A stretch of DNA of 64,000 nucleotides from Lentimicrobium saccharophilum (GCF_001192835.1 NZ_DF968182.1:2637113-2701112); one strand, 5' to 3'. Counted from the stretch's first letter, positions 32,343-42,961 are shown. Notes: a model not told the origin generated them from the sequence alone. Program-made: numbers and translations.

Positions 32343-34871
32343 TCAGTCTTCGTCCCATTCTATTTCAAACTTTACTTCTGAGGCCTTTTTATCCTTTGTT
32401 GGTGCATTACGGTCTTTCCCAAACTCCGACCTCAGGGCCTGCCTGAGTTCCTGTTTCTGATTTTTAAAGTCATCTGCCATTTTTTTCACCACTGCCTGGC
32501 TGTCGTAACGAAACACCGGCTCGTCAACCGTTCCGGTAAGGTGCAGGAAAAGCCGGGTATTTCCGCCTTCAGCTGTTTCATAGGCACCGGAAGGTGCCGG
32601 ATTGCGTCGTTTTTTGTTCCTTCCTATCTCCGAAAGCAGCAGATTCAGATGGTAGTCGATGTCGTTGCCAAAGGTGTGTGATCCATAACCCTTCAGGCCC
32701 ATGACCGACGATTTCACTTCCATTTCAGGAATCATCACCGTTTTGCGTGCTATTTCAATGCGGTTTTTCAGGGTGGAAAACTTCACATTCATCAGTTCGC
32801 CCGCATCCAGAAAGCGCGACAATTCCTGAAAAGGTTCAAATCCGACCAGTTCCCCGTCCCTGATTTCAAGGTCGGCGATGGCACTCACCGAGGCGGCATC
32901 CGTTTCGAAACGGTTATTCATGGTAGCCCCGTACTGAACTTCGGCATCGGCCCGGCCTTTCAGGTGACGGCTCTGCAGGCTGGTTTGCCCGAAATCTCCG
33001 AATTCCCTGAACAGTCGCCGGATATCCACATTTTTCAATGAGGCATTACAAACCATCTGGGCATGACTGCCGTACCGGTTGTTGAGCACCCCGCTGCCAC
33101 TGACATCTCCATCCATGGCTTTCATCGAAAAGGAGTCAACCCTCAGCACCCTGTTGTCCAGGCTTAACCTGCCGCTGACCTTTTCGGCGCTGAAATCCCG
33201 GTAGGTAAACAAATCACATGAAATCGCAGCATTGAATCCTACCCTTTCGGGGAAAATCCCTGTTGCGGGATTACCGGGCTGCCCCACCCCGGTCGCGGGT
33301 GCCGCCGAAGCCGGTGCAATATCTTCAAGGCAGAGCCTTTCCGAACGAACATCGGCATCAAAAAACAGGGATTGATCCTCTTGAAAAAGAAAAGCGGCCA
33401 GATTGCGGAAATTTCCCGACAGGCTGAGGTCGCTCCGGCCGGTTCTCAGACTGAGCCGGTCCACCATTACCGAGCCGTTCTGCAGTTCAAGAGCGGCATT
33501 GAGATCTGTTATCCTTCGCCCGTCTTGCACAAGCACAAAGTCCGCGTCCGCCAGGCTCACCAGACCCGAAGCCTTCTCAGGCACCCTGGCAGCGGCATCA
33601 AAGCTCCCTTCGTAGCTGATGTCAGCCACCAGTTTTCCGCGGGCATCCGTAATCTGTCCTTCAGGCATAAAGGCTTCAATCTCATCCAGGAAAAGTAAAG
33701 CACTGAGGGTCAGGCTCACCTGTGGCCTGCCGGTGTTTTCGAGCAGCAGCTTTCCCCTGAAATTTCCTTTTCCCGCTGATCCTGCGAATTCAGTAAGCTC
33801 AAGGCGATCTGTCCGGTTGCTGGTTCTGGCCGTATAACTGCCCATAGCTGTTATTCCGCTAAGCCGGGTTTTGTGCTGCAGATGGGCGAGGCTGCCCTTT
33901 TTGACAGAAAAACCGGCTGTCAGTAAAGGCAATTTGTTTCCACCGTAATTGCCTTTTACCCTAAGTTCCGCTGTGAGTCTTCCACCCGGCCGGTAGTCCT
34001 TCAGGGAAGCTGTAAACCGCTCCGGTATCAGGGCAATCAGTTGCTCAATGTCAGCCTGCTTTACGAACAGGACCAGATCCATCGCATTGACCGGCTTTCC
34101 GTATGACAACAGGCCGTTCAGACTGAAATCTTCTCCCCCTGCATGTATACCTGCTCGCGTGATATTAATAGTTCCGGCATCCTGGTCAAGGATCACAGCG
34201 GCGTGAAGATCGATGGGCTCCTTCAGCGAGTAGTCGTCGGAACCTATAAGCAGCCTTTCGGCCGTAACGTTTCCTGAAAGACCGGCCTCCACCACCGCTC
34301 CTGAAATCTTTCCTTTCAGGGTAATATAGCTGATGTCCACTGCAAGGTCGTTACCGTCAACCAAATCGCGGTAGTAAACCTTTGATTTGCGCATTACCAC
34401 GCGCTGAATGTCGAAATCAACCTGTTCCCCCTCTTCACCGCCACTCTTTTTCCAGATTTCATAGTTATTCCTGCCATTCTGATCGCGCCAGAGTGTCACC
34501 GAAGCCTCATTGATGTCAATACTCCGGATGCGGTATTCCCCGGTAAACAGGCTGAAAATACCAAAACGGAGGGAGACAGCCCTTGCATGGAGCAGCCCTG
34601 GTGTATTTTCTGCCCCGGCAGGAGGTTTTATGGCAACCTGCCTGAATACAACGGAGGCGTCCGGAAAATTCCTGAACAGGGTAAACTCCACTTCCCCGAC
34701 TTCGGCCGGGGCCAGCAGGTGCTTGTTGATTTCAGCGACCACCAATTGTTTGGCTTTATCTCCATAAGTAAGAGAAACAATCCCAAGAACCACCAAACCA
34801 ATAACCAGAAAAGCCGCAATTGCTGCAGCAATCTTTATGGTTCGCCTGTTATGCCGGGATGATTCTTGCAT
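32343..34871 (-). CDS. AsmA-family protein
   Basis: An 842-residue protein: an N-terminal membrane anchor (about 11-32), then a long AsmA-like beta-rich body with VAEINKHLLAPAEVGEVEFTLFRNFPDASV at the start (shown in part as ELTLFRNFP-type) and a C-terminal AsmA_2-like region near 640-770. AsmA-type proteins are thought to be bridge-like lipid carriers between inner and outer membrane. The end is highly charged (DRNAPTKDKKASEVKFEIEWDED in part). It is downstream of dxs on the same strand with a 106-bp gap. Confidence 0.88.
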   Translation of the reverse strand: MQESSRHNRRTIKIAAAIAAFLVIGLVVLGIVSLTYGDKAKQLVVAEINKHLLAPAEVGEVEFTLFRNFPDASVVFRQVAIKPPAGAENTPGLLHARAVSLRFGIFSLFTGEYRIRSIDINEASVTLWRDQNGRNNYEIWKKSGGEEGEQVDFDIQRVVMRKSKVYYRDLVDGNDLAVDISYITLKGKISGAVVEAGLSGNVTAERLLIGSDDYSLKEPIDLHAAVILDQDAGTINITRAGIHAGGEDFSLNGLLSYGKPVNAMDLVLFVKQADIEQLIALIPERFTASLKDYRPGGRLTAELRVKGNYGGNKLPLLTAGFSVKKGSLAHLQHKTRLSGITAMGSYTARTSNRTDRLELTEFAGSAGKGNFRGKLLLENTGRPQVSLTLSALLFLDEIEAFMPEGQITDARGKLVADISYEGSFDAAARVPEKASGLVSLADADFVLVQDGRRITDLNAALELQNGSVMVDRLSLRTGRSDLSLSGNFRNLAAFLFQEDQSLFFDADVRSERLCLEDIAPASAAPATGVGQPGNPATGIFPERVGFNAAISCDLFTYRDFSAEKVSGRLSLDNRVLRVDSFSMKAMDGDVSGSGVLNNRYGSHAQMVCNASLKNVDIRRLFREFGDFGQTSLQSRHLKGRADAEVQYGATMNNRFETDAASVSAIADLEIRDGELVGFEPFQELSRFLDAGELMNVKFSTLKNRIEIARKTVMIPEMEVKSSVMGLKGYGSHTFGNDIDYHLNLLLSEIGRNKKRRNPAPSGAYETAEGGNTRLFLHLTGTVDEPVFRYDSQAVVKKMADDFKNQKQELRQALRSEFGKDRNAPTKDKKASEVKFEIEWDED

Positions 34872-34977
34872 GTATAAAGGTTCCGGAGTCTGATCAGAAA
34901 CTAACGATTATTCCTGAAAATCATTGCATCGGTTGGTGAAAGAAACGCTATCGCTTTCAGTATGCGATCCGTGATTC

Positions 34978-36882
34978 TCAGCTGTTCAGCATACTCCTCA
35001 CGGTCCTGACAATACCGTCAGTATCAAATCCGCACAAGGCATACAACTCTTCCGGTTTTCCCTGGGTGATAAATTCATCGGGGATGCCCAGCCGTACGAC
35101 CCTGGCCTGATAGTTACCGGCGGCCATAAACTCAAGCACCGCGCTGCCCAGTCCGCCGTTGATGGTTCCGTCTTCAACGGTAACAATGCGGTTGTACTTT
35201 TTAAACACCCCGTGCAGCAACTGTTCGTCAAGGGGTTTGAGGAAGCGCATATCGTAATGGCCGGCCAGAATACCGTCGCGCTGAAGAATGTCACAGGCTT
35301 CGGCGGCAAAATTACCCGGATGGCCGATCGACAGTATGGCCACACCTTCGCCATCGCGCAGTTTACGACCGGTACCGGCAGTGATTTCCATAAACGGTTT
35401 CTTCCAGTCGGTGGAAAGTCCCCTGCCCCGAGGGTAGCGGATTACAAAAGGACCTTTGCCGTCGAGCTGAGCGGTATACATCAGGTGACGAAGTTCCGCT
35501 TCGTTCATGGGTGCGGCAATGGTAAGCCCGGGAATGGCCCGGAAGTATGCCAGGTCGTAAGCGCCGTGATGCGTGGGCCCGTCTTCACCGACCAGACCGC
35601 CGCGATCGAGGCAGAACACCACCTGCAAACCCTGCAGCGCTACATCGTGAATTACCTGATCGTAAGCCCTTTGCATAAAGGATGAATAAATATTGCAGAA
35701 GGGGATCAGTCCGCGTGCGGCCATACCGGCCGAAAAAGTTACGGCATGCTGCTCGGCAATTCCCACATCAAAAGCCCGGTGGGGCATCACGCTCATCATC
35801 ATGTTAAGCGAACAACCCGAGGGCATGGCCGGGGTGACCCCGACAATTTTAGGATTCTTCTCCGCCAGCTCAATAATGGTTTTCCCGAAAACATGCTGAT
35901 ACTTCGGAGGCAGGCTTTTACAGGGCTTTTCGATGATTTCCCCGGTGGTTTTGTCAAACATTCCCGGAGAATGATACAGTATCTGATCCTGTTCCGCCTT
36001 CTCGAAACCCTTTCCCTTGACGGTAATTACGTGCAACAGGCGCGGACCGGGGATATTGCGGATGTCGTGCAGCAGTTTGGTAAGCCTCACCACATCGTGG
36101 CCGTCGACCGGGCCGAAATACCTGAAATTGAACGCTTCAAACAGGTTACTTTTATTGAGGATGGTACTTTTCAGGGCATTCCCGATCTGCTTTACCACGG
36201 CCCGTGAATTCTTGCCGTAGCTGGTATTGCCGCCCATCATTTTCCAGACCTTGTCTTTCAGCTTGTTGTAGGCCCTGGAAGTGACAATATCGAGCAGGTA
36301 CTCGCGCAGGGCGCCCACATTCTTGTCAATGGCGATGCCGTTGTCGTTGAGGATTACCAGCAGGTTGGTATTGGAGACACCGGCGTTGTTGAGGGCCTCC
36401 ATGGCCATGCCGCCGGTCATGGCTCCGTCTCCGATCACGGCGATGTGCTGTTCATTGTTCCCGTTCAGCAGCCTGGCGGCTGTAGCCATGCCCAGTGCAG
36501 CAGAGATGGAAGTGGAAGAATGGCCAACGCCGAAGGCATCGTACTCGTTTTCACTCATTTTCGGGAATCCGGAAATGCCCCCGTAGGTACGGTTGGTATG
36601 GAAAGCATCCCTTCTTCCGGTAATGATTTTATGCGCATAAGCCTGATGACCGACATCCCAGATCAGTTTATCCACAGGAGTATTGAAAGCGTAATGGATG
36701 GCCACGGCCAGTTCAACAGCCCCCAGGCTGGCGCCTAAATGACCCGGATTGGAAGAGATCACCTCGATGATAAACTGCCTGATCTCGCTGCAGAGCAGCG
36801 GTAGTTCATCTTCCCTGAGCAGGCGGAGATCGGCCGGGGAATTGATTTTATTCAGCAGTTTTAGCGGTATCTGTGGCGTCAT
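34978..36882 (-). CDS. dxs: 1-deoxy-D-xylulose-5-phosphate synthase
   Basis: A 634-residue thiamine-diphosphate enzyme that opens the MEP pathway from pyruvate and glyceraldehyde-3-phosphate. The ThDP motif GDGAMTGGMAMEALNNAG, the cofactor histidine in SNPGHLGASLGAVELAV and the DRGGLVGEDGPTHHG segment are all present, and the C-terminal transketolase domain is intact. Length is standard. ispD, a later step, is at 26366. Confidence 0.96.
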   Translation of the reverse strand: MTPQIPLKLLNKINSPADLRLLREDELPLLCSEIRQFIIEVISSNPGHLGASLGAVELAVAIHYAFNTPVDKLIWDVGHQAYAHKIITGRRDAFHTNRTYGGISGFPKMSENEYDAFGVGHSSTSISAALGMATAARLLNGNNEQHIAVIGDGAMTGGMAMEALNNAGVSNTNLLVILNDNGIAIDKNVGALREYLLDIVTSRAYNKLKDKVWKMMGGNTSYGKNSRAVVKQIGNALKSTILNKSNLFEAFNFRYFGPVDGHDVVRLTKLLHDIRNIPGPRLLHVITVKGKGFEKAEQDQILYHSPGMFDKTTGEIIEKPCKSLPPKYQHVFGKTIIELAEKNPKIVGVTPAMPSGCSLNMMMSVMPHRAFDVGIAEQHAVTFSAGMAARGLIPFCNIYSSFMQRAYDQVIHDVALQGLQVVFCLDRGGLVGEDGPTHHGAYDLAYFRAIPGLTIAAPMNEAELRHLMYTAQLDGKGPFVIRYPRGRGLSTDWKKPFMEITAGTGRKLRDGEGVAILSIGHPGNFAAEACDILQRDGILAGHYDMRFLKPLDEQLLHGVFKKYNRIVTVEDGTINGGLGSAVLEFMAAGNYQARVVRLGIPDEFITQGKPEELYALCGFDTDGIVRTVRSMLNS

Positions 36883-36905
36883 GATCCCTGACGGATTTTA
36901 ACGGA

Positions 36906-36913
36906 CAAATGTA
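36906..36913 (-). promoter_or_regulatory. -7 element (TACATTTG) for dxs
   Basis: On the minus strand TACATTTG lies 23 bp before the dxs start codon. Confidence 0.6.
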
Positions 36914-37076
36914 CAAATTATTAGGGTAGCGGGATGTTTGAAATAATTACCCAGATTAAACATCTTCAAACAGCAGATCGGGTTTACCACCATAAAATAA
37001 ATAGTTCAACCCTTCCGGGATTTCTATCGATTAACTCAGAATAAATAAAATGAGGTTATTCAATGACTTCTCTTAG

Positions 37077-37307
37077 CTGAACTTTTTAAACTACCATTCA
37101 AAGAAAACAATAGCTTTTGAACAGCAATTCTTTAATCACTATATGGAAAATGAAGCAGAAGCAATATGAGCAGAACTTTCTTATCATTATGCAAATCCTT
37201 CGGGTTGGATATGGATAAAATATTTCAATTCCATCAATTTCCAGGGGTTTGACTATTTGATTGATCCCCTTGATGTTGATTCCAAATTCATAAGAAATAA
37301 ACTCTGA
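37077..37307 (+). pseudogene. Possible remnant of a small gene
   Basis: In the 464-bp gap after dxs one plus-strand frame is open between stops except for a single TGA at 37167-37169. Read through, it gives about 76 residues with protein-like stretches (YHYANPSGWIWIKYF, FQGFDYLIDPLD). I recognise no family. It could be a decayed gene or chance in AT-rich DNA. Confidence 0.25.
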
Positions 37308-37346
37308 TGGATTCCTGTCGATTTATCAGGTCACTTTTCAATTGCA

Positions 37347-39344
37347 CTAATCAATCACTTTGACTTTGTTAAAGAATACCCCATTCTGAGTGATTGTTCT
37401 GAATAAATAGATCCCGGTTAGTATATCAACCGGCAAATAAAAATAACCATTTGCTGAGACAGCCGTATGTACCAACCTGCCGGTTAAGTCAAATATTTCA
37501 ACCAAAGTTCTCCCAGTTGAGTTTAAAATACGGAATTCATCTTTTATTGGGTTCGGGACTATCATCATCTTTAATAATCCGGTCGATTCTTCAACAGAGT
37601 TTGGGATTATTTTTACATAAGCAGGCAACGATAATTTTTCACCGCAATAATTCCAGATCCTGCATTGATAAACACCTGTATCAGCCGGAGTAACCGGGAA
37701 TATTTCAAGAGTCGTGGTATTACATCCCATAAGCGCAGTCCCGTTGAAAAACCATTGAACCTCATGCTCTTCACCTGAAGTTGCCACGATCGAAAGCAAG
37801 GCTTGACTATCTTCTTCAACAAATTGACTTTGAGGATGCTGTATAATTTCCGGCGTTGAAATATAATTTATACAGATCTCCCGGGTGTATTGTGCATACC
37901 ACTCATTCCAGACAATACATCTGTATAATTCTTCCCCATCATTTAAAATCGTATTATTGATCCTTAAAGTATCCGACTGGCAATTACTATAGATATCATT
38001 ATTTTCCAGAGAAATCCACAAGCTGTCCTGCCATATTTGCCATTGGTACTGCAGATTCAAACCAAGTGCATTTACTCCGATAAAATTTTGGCCCCCTTTA
38101 CAATTAATCTGAGAATTTGTCGCATCCATGATGGTCACTCCTGTTGAATCACAGCCCGGGACATCACACCCATACAAGTCTGTTTTAACCACCCATGCCC
38201 TGTCAGGCCAGTCATTCTCCGGATCTTCCATCACAATACTGCCACAAAATACAATGTTCTCATCAGGTGTCAGAATACCATTATTCACAAAGGCCATATG
38301 CGTTCCCGGCCCTCTGTACATAATACCCGGCCGGTAGTAAATGCTATCTGCATCAGCGGTAATTTTAAAAATAAAGCCTTCATTGTCAAGTCCCGCGCTT
38401 CCAAAGAATTTAAAACTGCCGTCGCTCAGTTTGAATAACCCATAAACTCTGGGATAGTATAGGACATCACCAAGTGTTTTACTCCAGAGTATCTGCCCTT
38501 CCAAAGTAAACTTTGAAGCCTGCAACTTCCCGCCCTGAGTACCAATTGAAAGCAGCGTAGAATCTTCCAGCATTGCCAGTTCATAAATCATTCTTGTGTT
38601 ATCATAATTGAATACAGTGGTCGACCATGTAATGGTTCCTGCAGCGCTTAGCCTGGCAAACCTGGTCATTCTGGCATTATTGTTTGATCTGCTGTAACTC
38701 AGGAAAAAATCTCCGTTTTCAAGTTCAATAATACTGGAAACATTAATAAAATCATTATTAGAACTTATATCTTTCATCCATTCCATGGAAAGATCTTCCC
38801 TGAACTTCATCAAACGGCTGGCAAACGGGAAAACATCACAAACCAGCAGATATCCGTTATCCCTGGTTTTATATGCTTTGAGAGGTGTGAGGCTTGCTGA
38901 ATCGGATAAAGCAGCATCATACAGTACTTTTGTAAACAGAACCTGACCTGTGGAATTAAACCTGATCAGCAAAGGTCGCCTGATATACTGTTGAGAAATT
39001 TCAGATTGAACAACAAACCAATCGTACAAGGAATCATTAACCCGGAAAAGATTACACCCGGAGGAGAACCTGTCATAATCAGCATTATAGAACTGCCTGC
39101 TCCAGATCAGGTTTCCTTCTTTATCAATTTCATATAGCAACAGTTTATTCCCGGTATATGGGATGATATATGAATCAACATCTCCCGCTATGATGAAACC
39201 TTTTTCAGTTTCTATAATGCTCTGGGCTTTTTCATGATCTGCCTCGGGCCCGAAATGATAAATTTTGTTAAAAATAAAAGATTGAGCGTTTAAATTAAAA
39301 CACAAGGTAACGATAAACCCGGTCATCAGAATTATTGTTCTCAT
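37347..39344 (-). CDS. T9SS cargo protein with Ig-like domain and type A sorting signal
   Basis: A 665-residue secreted protein. After a signal peptide (MRTIILMTGFIVTLCFNLNA) comes a repetitive region with beta-propeller-like blades (such as ARMTRFARLSAAGTITW and KLQASKFTLEGQILWSKTLG). Next is an Ig-like domain (about 495-580, DTGVYQCRIWNYCG). The last 75 residues are a type A T9SS domain: VPNPIKDEF, IFDLTGRLV and GIYLFRTITQNGVFFNKVKV. This targets it to the cell surface or medium. It is AT-richer than neighbours and monocistronic. Confidence 0.9.
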   Translation of the reverse strand: MRTIILMTGFIVTLCFNLNAQSFIFNKIYHFGPEADHEKAQSIIETEKGFIIAGDVDSYIIPYTGNKLLLYEIDKEGNLIWSRQFYNADYDRFSSGCNLFRVNDSLYDWFVVQSEISQQYIRRPLLIRFNSTGQVLFTKVLYDAALSDSASLTPLKAYKTRDNGYLLVCDVFPFASRLMKFREDLSMEWMKDISSNNDFINVSSIIELENGDFFLSYSRSNNNARMTRFARLSAAGTITWSTTVFNYDNTRMIYELAMLEDSTLLSIGTQGGKLQASKFTLEGQILWSKTLGDVLYYPRVYGLFKLSDGSFKFFGSAGLDNEGFIFKITADADSIYYRPGIMYRGPGTHMAFVNNGILTPDENIVFCGSIVMEDPENDWPDRAWVVKTDLYGCDVPGCDSTGVTIMDATNSQINCKGGQNFIGVNALGLNLQYQWQIWQDSLWISLENNDIYSNCQSDTLRINNTILNDGEELYRCIVWNEWYAQYTREICINYISTPEIIQHPQSQFVEEDSQALLSIVATSGEEHEVQWFFNGTALMGCNTTTLEIFPVTPADTGVYQCRIWNYCGEKLSLPAYVKIIPNSVEESTGLLKMMIVPNPIKDEFRILNSTGRTLVEIFDLTGRLVHTAVSANGYFYLPVDILTGIYLFRTITQNGVFFNKVKVID

Positions 39345-39934
39345 AAATAATCATGTATTATTAATATTACAACTATTTATCCCAGCCAGAATCATTATTT
39401 TATATTATTATGCCCGGGAAAAAATACAGTATGCGAAAACCTTCACCTTATAATACCATGGTTTTCAAATAACTGGAAACCCGGTAATAGCAAAAAACTA
39501 CAAACTTTTGCTATCGTATTATGCTTACTCTATATAAAAGACAATCAAAGCTGTGTTTACCCCTATCAATAAAGGAGAAAATGCCTCATTTTTTTTATTT
39601 CATCCGCATCCTTAAATAAAAACCTTAATCATCAGGCAAAACTGACAAATAACCGAGAATGAAAAAATCAATATCAGGTTGTTAATCTGCTGCTTGAACG
39701 CATCGATAATAAAGTAATGTCAGGAAGTCATGATTTCTATAATAAAAACAAGAGGCTTTTCACCGGCTTCTCATGAACAGTTCAATTCCCGGACAATATT
39801 GAGGTCGGGCATAACGGGCCCTGCAGGGAATAATCAATGATTTATGGGGGGGGGGGGTAAAATTGGGTGCTCTGTATTGAATCAAGGTTTAGCGATTAGC
39901 AGTAACAATTTTACCATTAAGCATCGAAATGTAG
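39345..39934. other. AT-rich intergenic region without genes
   Basis: About 590 bp between the divergent T9SS cargo gene and trkA. No ORF with recognisable features was seen. It contains a run of twelve G (39846-39857), listed separately. Confidence 0.5.
39846..39857 (+). repeat. Homopolymer of twelve G
   Basis: Twelve consecutive G lie about 80 bp upstream of the trkA -7 element. Such tracts are prone to length change by slippage and can also be sequencing artefacts. Confidence 0.8.
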
Positions 39935-39942
39935 TACATTTG
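39935..39942 (+). promoter_or_regulatory. -7 element (TACATTTG) for trkA
   Basis: TACATTTG lies 27 bp before the trkA ATG. Confidence 0.6.
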
Positions 39943-39969
39943 CGGGTTAATTTCCAATCATAAACAGCA

Positions 39970-41310
39970 ATGAACATTATCATAGCCGGAGACGGGGAAG
40001 TCGGGTTCCACCTGGCCAAAATGCTTTCCGGCGAAAACCATAACATCACCATCGTAGATCCGCATCAGGAGCTGCTGAAGATGATTGAAACGCATACCGA
40101 CCTGATGACCATCACCGGGGATTCCACTTCCATCAGTGTGCTGGAGCAGGCCAATGTGCGCCGTGCCGACCTGCTGATTTCGGTGGTTCACGACGAAAAA
40201 ATCAACATCACCACCTGTGTGTTGGGCAAAAAACTGGGCGCCCGCCGGACGATCGCCCGCATCAACAACACGGAGTATCTGACCATCGAGAACCGTGAAA
40301 TCATGCGCTCACTGGGGATAGATGCCATGGTTTGTCCCGAGCGGATCGCTGCCAAAGAGATCGTGAAGCTCCTCGGGCAGACCGCGGCCACCGAAATCTT
40401 CGACTTTTCCGAAGGCCGCCTGTCGCTCTTTCTTATCAAACTGGATGAAAAAGCCCTGGTGCTGAACAAGACCCTCAACCAGGTTGCCCATGAAAATCCC
40501 CGCCTCGATTTCAGGGCGATTGCCATACACCGGAATAATAAAACCATCATCCCGAAAGGGGATGATGTATTTAAACTAAATGACCTGGCCTATGTGATCA
40601 CCAAACCCGACGGGGTGGACTCCCTGCTCAGGCTTGGCGGCAAACAGAAACAGGAGATCCGCAATGTGATGATTGTCGGTGGGGGCCGCATCGGCCGGAA
40701 AACCGCTCGCCGCATCGAACGCGACATGAATGTGAAGCTGATCGAAATCGACAAGGAACGCTGCCTGAACCTGATCGACCAGCTGGAACACACCCTGATC
40801 ATCAATGCAGATGCGCGCGACATCGACCTGCTCGAAGATGAAGGTATCCGCAATATGGACGCCTTTATCGCGGTGACCAACGACTATGAGACCAACATCC
40901 TGACCTGCCTGCTGGCCCAGCGTTTCGGCGTAAAGCGCGTGATCCCGCTGGTGGAGAACATCGACTACATCGGCATATCGCAGAGCATCGGCATAGAAAC
41001 CATCATCAACAAAAAGCTGATCACGGCTTCGTACATCGTACGCTTTACCATGGATGCCGAGGTTACAAGCATCAAATGCCTCAGCGGTATCGACGCCGAG
41101 GTGCTCGAGTTTGTCGTTAAGCCGGGAGCCTATGTCACCCGCCGCCCCATCAAAAAAATCGATATCCCGAAAGGATGTATCATCGGCGGAATCGTCAGGG
41201 GGATGCAGAGTTTCATTGCAGTAGGCGATTTCCAGATACAGGAAGGCGATAAGGTGGTGATTTTTGCCCTTCCGGAAGCCATCAGCAAAGTTCAGGCCCT
41301 GTTTAATTAA
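39970..41310 (+). CDS. trkA: Trk potassium transporter, NAD-binding regulatory subunit TrkA
   Basis: A 446-residue peripheral subunit with two RCK units. The first Rossmann motif is IAGDGEVGFHLAKML, the second GGGRIGRKTARRIE; each is followed by a TrkA_C domain. It gates potassium uptake by TrkH, whose gene begins 45 bp downstream. Two-unit TrkA is the standard bacterial form. Confidence 0.96.
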   Translation: MNIIIAGDGEVGFHLAKMLSGENHNITIVDPHQELLKMIETHTDLMTITGDSTSISVLEQANVRRADLLISVVHDEKINITTCVLGKKLGARRTIARINNTEYLTIENREIMRSLGIDAMVCPERIAAKEIVKLLGQTAATEIFDFSEGRLSLFLIKLDEKALVLNKTLNQVAHENPRLDFRAIAIHRNNKTIIPKGDDVFKLNDLAYVITKPDGVDSLLRLGGKQKQEIRNVMIVGGGRIGRKTARRIERDMNVKLIEIDKERCLNLIDQLEHTLIINADARDIDLLEDEGIRNMDAFIAVTNDYETNILTCLLAQRFGVKRVIPLVENIDYIGISQSIGIETIINKKLITASYIVRFTMDAEVTSIKCLSGIDAEVLEFVVKPGAYVTRRPIKKIDIPKGCIIGGIVRGMQSFIAVGDFQIQEGDKVVIFALPEAISKVQALFN

Positions 41311-41355
41311 TTTTATACATATCTTTCAGCCCAGATCGATCAATCATAATCTGTT

Positions 41356-42855
41356 ATGGCCGCCAAAAGCAGGATCAACCTGAATGCCATTATGAAGATC
41401 ACCGGATTGCTGATGGTGATTGAAGGATTGTTTATGCTCAGCAGCCTGGGATTTTCGGCCTGGTATGATCCTTACTGTCTGGACCACCTCCGCCTGTTTG
41501 ATCCCGCGCACGATTTTCTGCCACTGTTGGTTTCTGGCAGCGGAATAGGGCTGGTGGGACTAATACTCTGGTCTTTCAATAAAAAACTTGACCAGAACTC
41601 AATCGGTAAACGCGAGGGGTACATCATTGTATCGCTCACCTGGGTTATTATTTCATTTTTCGGAGCCATTCCCTTTATTCTGAGCGGCGTTACCACCAGC
41701 TATACTGACGCGTTTTTCGAAACCATGTCAGGATTTACCACTACAGGGGCAACCATTTTCACCGATATAGAAGCACTCCCCAAAGGCATTCTTTTCTGGA
41801 GAAGCATGACCCACTGGATAGGGGGCATGGGAATCATAGTTTTATCCCTCGCCATCCTTCCCATCCTGGGTATAGGAGGTATGCAGCTCTTCGTAGCAGA
41901 GGTTCCCGGTCTTACGCCCGACAAGCTGCACCCGCGCATTACCCAAACAGCCAAACGCCTGTGGATCATTTACGTGGCACTAACACTTGTACAGACTATA
42001 TTGCTGATGCTGGGCGGAATGAATTTATTTGAAAGTCTTTGTCATGCATTTGGCACCATGGCAACCGGGGGATTCGGCACGCGGAATGATTCGATTGCCG
42101 GCTTTTCACCTTACATTCAGTACGTAATTATTATATTCATGTACCTTGCGGGAATATCTTTTACCCTGCACTACTTCACCATAAAACGACAGTTCTCAAA
42201 GGTATTCCGAAACGAAGAACTGCGGGTGTATACCATGTTGCTGATCACCGCAACGGTAATCATCGCAGCAGCGCTTTTTTACACGCAACACCTCGGGCCC
42301 GGCAAAGCTTTCCGCGATGCCCTTTTCCAGGTAGTATCCATAGTTACCACCACCGGATTTATCACCAGTGATTACCTCCTCTGGCCATTCTTCACCTGGT
42401 TGCTGCTCTTCCTGCTGATGTTTACCGGGGGCTGTGCCGGATCCACCGGTGGAGGCATTAAAATTGTACGAATCATCCTGCTTTTTAAAAACAGCCGGAT
42501 GGAACTAAAGCGCATTGTGCATCCGCAGGCTTTGCTGCCCGTGCGCCTGAACGGAAAATCCATCTCACAGCAGATCATATTCAATGTGCTGGCTTTTTTC
42601 CTGATCTACATCATCATATTCGCCTTCGGCTCATTGGTGATGTCAGCGATGGGAATGGAGTTCGAATCTGCTGTTGGCGCTGTTGCCGCCAGCCTGGGCA
42701 ATATCGGCCCCGGCCTTGGCACTGTCGGTCCTGTCCTGAATTACAGTACTGTCCCCATGGCCGGCAAATGGGTGCTCGCTTTTCTGATGTTGCTGGGTCG
42801 TCTGGAACTGTTTACGGTATTGATCCTCTTCTCCGCCTCTTTCTGGAAAAAATAG
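41356..42855 (+). CDS. trkH: Trk potassium transporter, channel subunit TrkH
   Basis: A 499-residue membrane protein with four pore repeats and about ten helices. Selectivity-filter segments are visible as SGFTTTGAT, MATGGFGTRN, VSIVTTTGFIT and ASLGNIGPGLG. The intramembrane loop GGCAGSTGGGIKI is characteristic. Forms an operon with trkA. Confidence 0.96.
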   Translation: MAAKSRINLNAIMKITGLLMVIEGLFMLSSLGFSAWYDPYCLDHLRLFDPAHDFLPLLVSGSGIGLVGLILWSFNKKLDQNSIGKREGYIIVSLTWVIISFFGAIPFILSGVTTSYTDAFFETMSGFTTTGATIFTDIEALPKGILFWRSMTHWIGGMGIIVLSLAILPILGIGGMQLFVAEVPGLTPDKLHPRITQTAKRLWIIYVALTLVQTILLMLGGMNLFESLCHAFGTMATGGFGTRNDSIAGFSPYIQYVIIIFMYLAGISFTLHYFTIKRQFSKVFRNEELRVYTMLLITATVIIAAALFYTQHLGPGKAFRDALFQVVSIVTTTGFITSDYLLWPFFTWLLLFLLMFTGGCAGSTGGGIKIVRIILLFKNSRMELKRIVHPQALLPVRLNGKSISQQIIFNVLAFFLIYIIIFAFGSLVMSAMGMEFESAVGAVAASLGNIGPGLGTVGPVLNYSTVPMAGKWVLAFLMLLGRLELFTVLILFSASFWKK

Positions 42856-42944
42856 AATTTTGAAGGTTACCTTTCAGGAATGATCCCTTCCAAGCCTGAC
42901 AGAATATCAACTCCCGGCCGGTGAAAAAGATGGCTGTTTTGCTT

Positions 42945-42952
42945 TATCTTTG
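42945..42952 (+). promoter_or_regulatory. -7 element (TATCTTTG) for the MATE gene
   Basis: TATCTTTG ends nine bases before the ATG at 42962, so the leader would be at most about 5 nt. This also rules out the TTG at 42950 as start. Confidence 0.6.
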
Positions 42953-42961
42953 CAGCCACAA

